A stretch of DNA of 64,000 bases, taken from assembly GCF_023100845.1 (NCBI RefSeq), contig NZ_CP095864.1, positions 124,001 through 188,000 on the forward strand, in the 5' to 3' direction. This DNA comes from Gordonia sp. PP30 (GTDB lineage: Bacteria > Actinomycetota > Actinomycetes > Mycobacteriales > Mycobacteriaceae). This document shows, piece after piece, positions 63,719 through 64,000 of this stretch. The notes beneath the pieces are model-generated. The model saw nothing but the letters and a program-made list of their open reading frames with translations, ran no database searches and had not been told where the DNA came from. The first letter of the stretch is position 1, and each line of letters begins with the position of its first letter. The position numbers were made by a program, and so were the translations under genes.

Positions 63719-64000
63719 ATGATCGTCGTGGGCTATGCGGCCGGAGCCTTCGGCCGGGTCTGTCTGGAGCAGGGCATCGTCGAAGCGCGCCTGCGCGACA
63801 CCGAACTGCTGGTGATCAGCGCGGTGTCCGAGGTCCGCGGCCAGCGGATCGCCGACGCCGACGAGATCGCCGCGGTCACCGACCGGCTGATCGCGTCCGG
63901 GCTGCGGTACCGGATTCAGCAGCCGATCGGCGCCACCCCGGCCGAAGAACTGCTCGCCGCGATGGACCATCCCGACGCGGAGATGCTGGTCATCGGCATG
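63719..64000 (+). CDS. Universal stress protein (UspA family), 3' end outside window
   Basis: An open frame starts at ATG 63719 with GAGGAGG just upstream and is uninterrupted to the window edge (94 codons). It begins MIVVGYAAGAFGRVCLEQGI and reaches DHPDAEMLVIGM, the strand that precedes the G-x2-G-x9-G nucleotide loop in UspA proteins. The N-terminal D of typical Usp is not evident. The C-terminal half is not visible, so ATP binding cannot be judged. Confidence 0.72.
   Translation, partial: MIVVGYAAGAFGRVCLEQGIVEARLRDTELLVISAVSEVRGQRIADADEIAAVTDRLIASGLRYRIQQPIGATPAEELLAAMDHPDAEMLVIGM

Overview
The window is GC-rich chromosomal DNA from a mycolic-acid actinobacterium (order Mycobacteriales). 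It carries the conserved arabinogalactan/mycolate assembly locus: dprE1-dprE2-aftA, embC-embA-embB, glf-glfT2-PAP2-ubiA-aftB, two antigen-85-type mycolyltransferases, a Culp6-like cutinase, and fadD32-pks13-accD4. Gene order broadly follows the M. tuberculosis Rv3790-Rv3839 region in inverted orientation. The flanking gene content and the interspersed repeats look more like Gordonia or a relative than Mycobacterium; that genus guess is an inference.

Layout. 1-3107: histidine phosphatase (cut by the window edge) and pheA on the minus strand, divergent from an iron-box-controlled DUF2470 gene and a methyltransferase. 3176-5228: two membrane proteins (proline-rich; CPBP protease). 5872-9978: a minus-strand siderophore ABC importer (two permeases, ATPase, binding protein) behind a second iron box; the binding protein is frameshifted. 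10041-12675: MBL hydrolase, membrane protein, AMIN-like lipoprotein. 13272-16057: CoA-transferase and an MBL-Rieske protein. 16288-18708: two acyltransferases and a HAD phosphatase. 19193-20944: SpoIID/LGFP wall protein. 21204-28009: galactan and decaprenyl-phosphoribose/arabinan genes. 28315-32599: mycolyltransferases, DUF732 lipoprotein, cutinase-like protein. 32730-42910: LLM oxidoreductase, then mycolic acid condensation genes. 43147-44903: VIT transporter, DUF2231 protein, ABM monooxygenase. 45088-55265: embB, embA, embC on the minus strand. 55475-59285: an interruption (DUF7144, aroQ, DEAD-box helicase, MBL protein) that separates embC from aftA. 59299-63564: aftA, dprE2, dprE1. 63719-end: start of a universal stress protein.

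How they work together. UbiA makes decaprenylphosphoryl-5-phosphoribose, which the neighbouring PAP2 protein may dephosphorylate. DprE1/DprE2 epimerise the product to decaprenylphosphoryl arabinose, the donor for AftA, EmbA/B/C and AftB, which build arabinan on the galactan made with Glf and GlfT2. FadD32 activates meromycolate, AccD4 contributes to carboxylating the alpha branch, Pks13 condenses them, and the antigen-85-type enzymes transfer mycolate onto the envelope.

Most unusual is the non-coding layer. It includes a roughly 97-bp terminally palindromic repeat in three copies, a 30-bp tandem array, a hairpin repeat pair with compensatory stem changes, a structured core shared upstream of glf and embC, a long palindrome overlapping the embC promoter, and REP-like repeats inside the coding linkers of pks13. 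Many genes also have a TANNNT box 6-8 nt before the start codon, suggesting widespread leaderless transcription.
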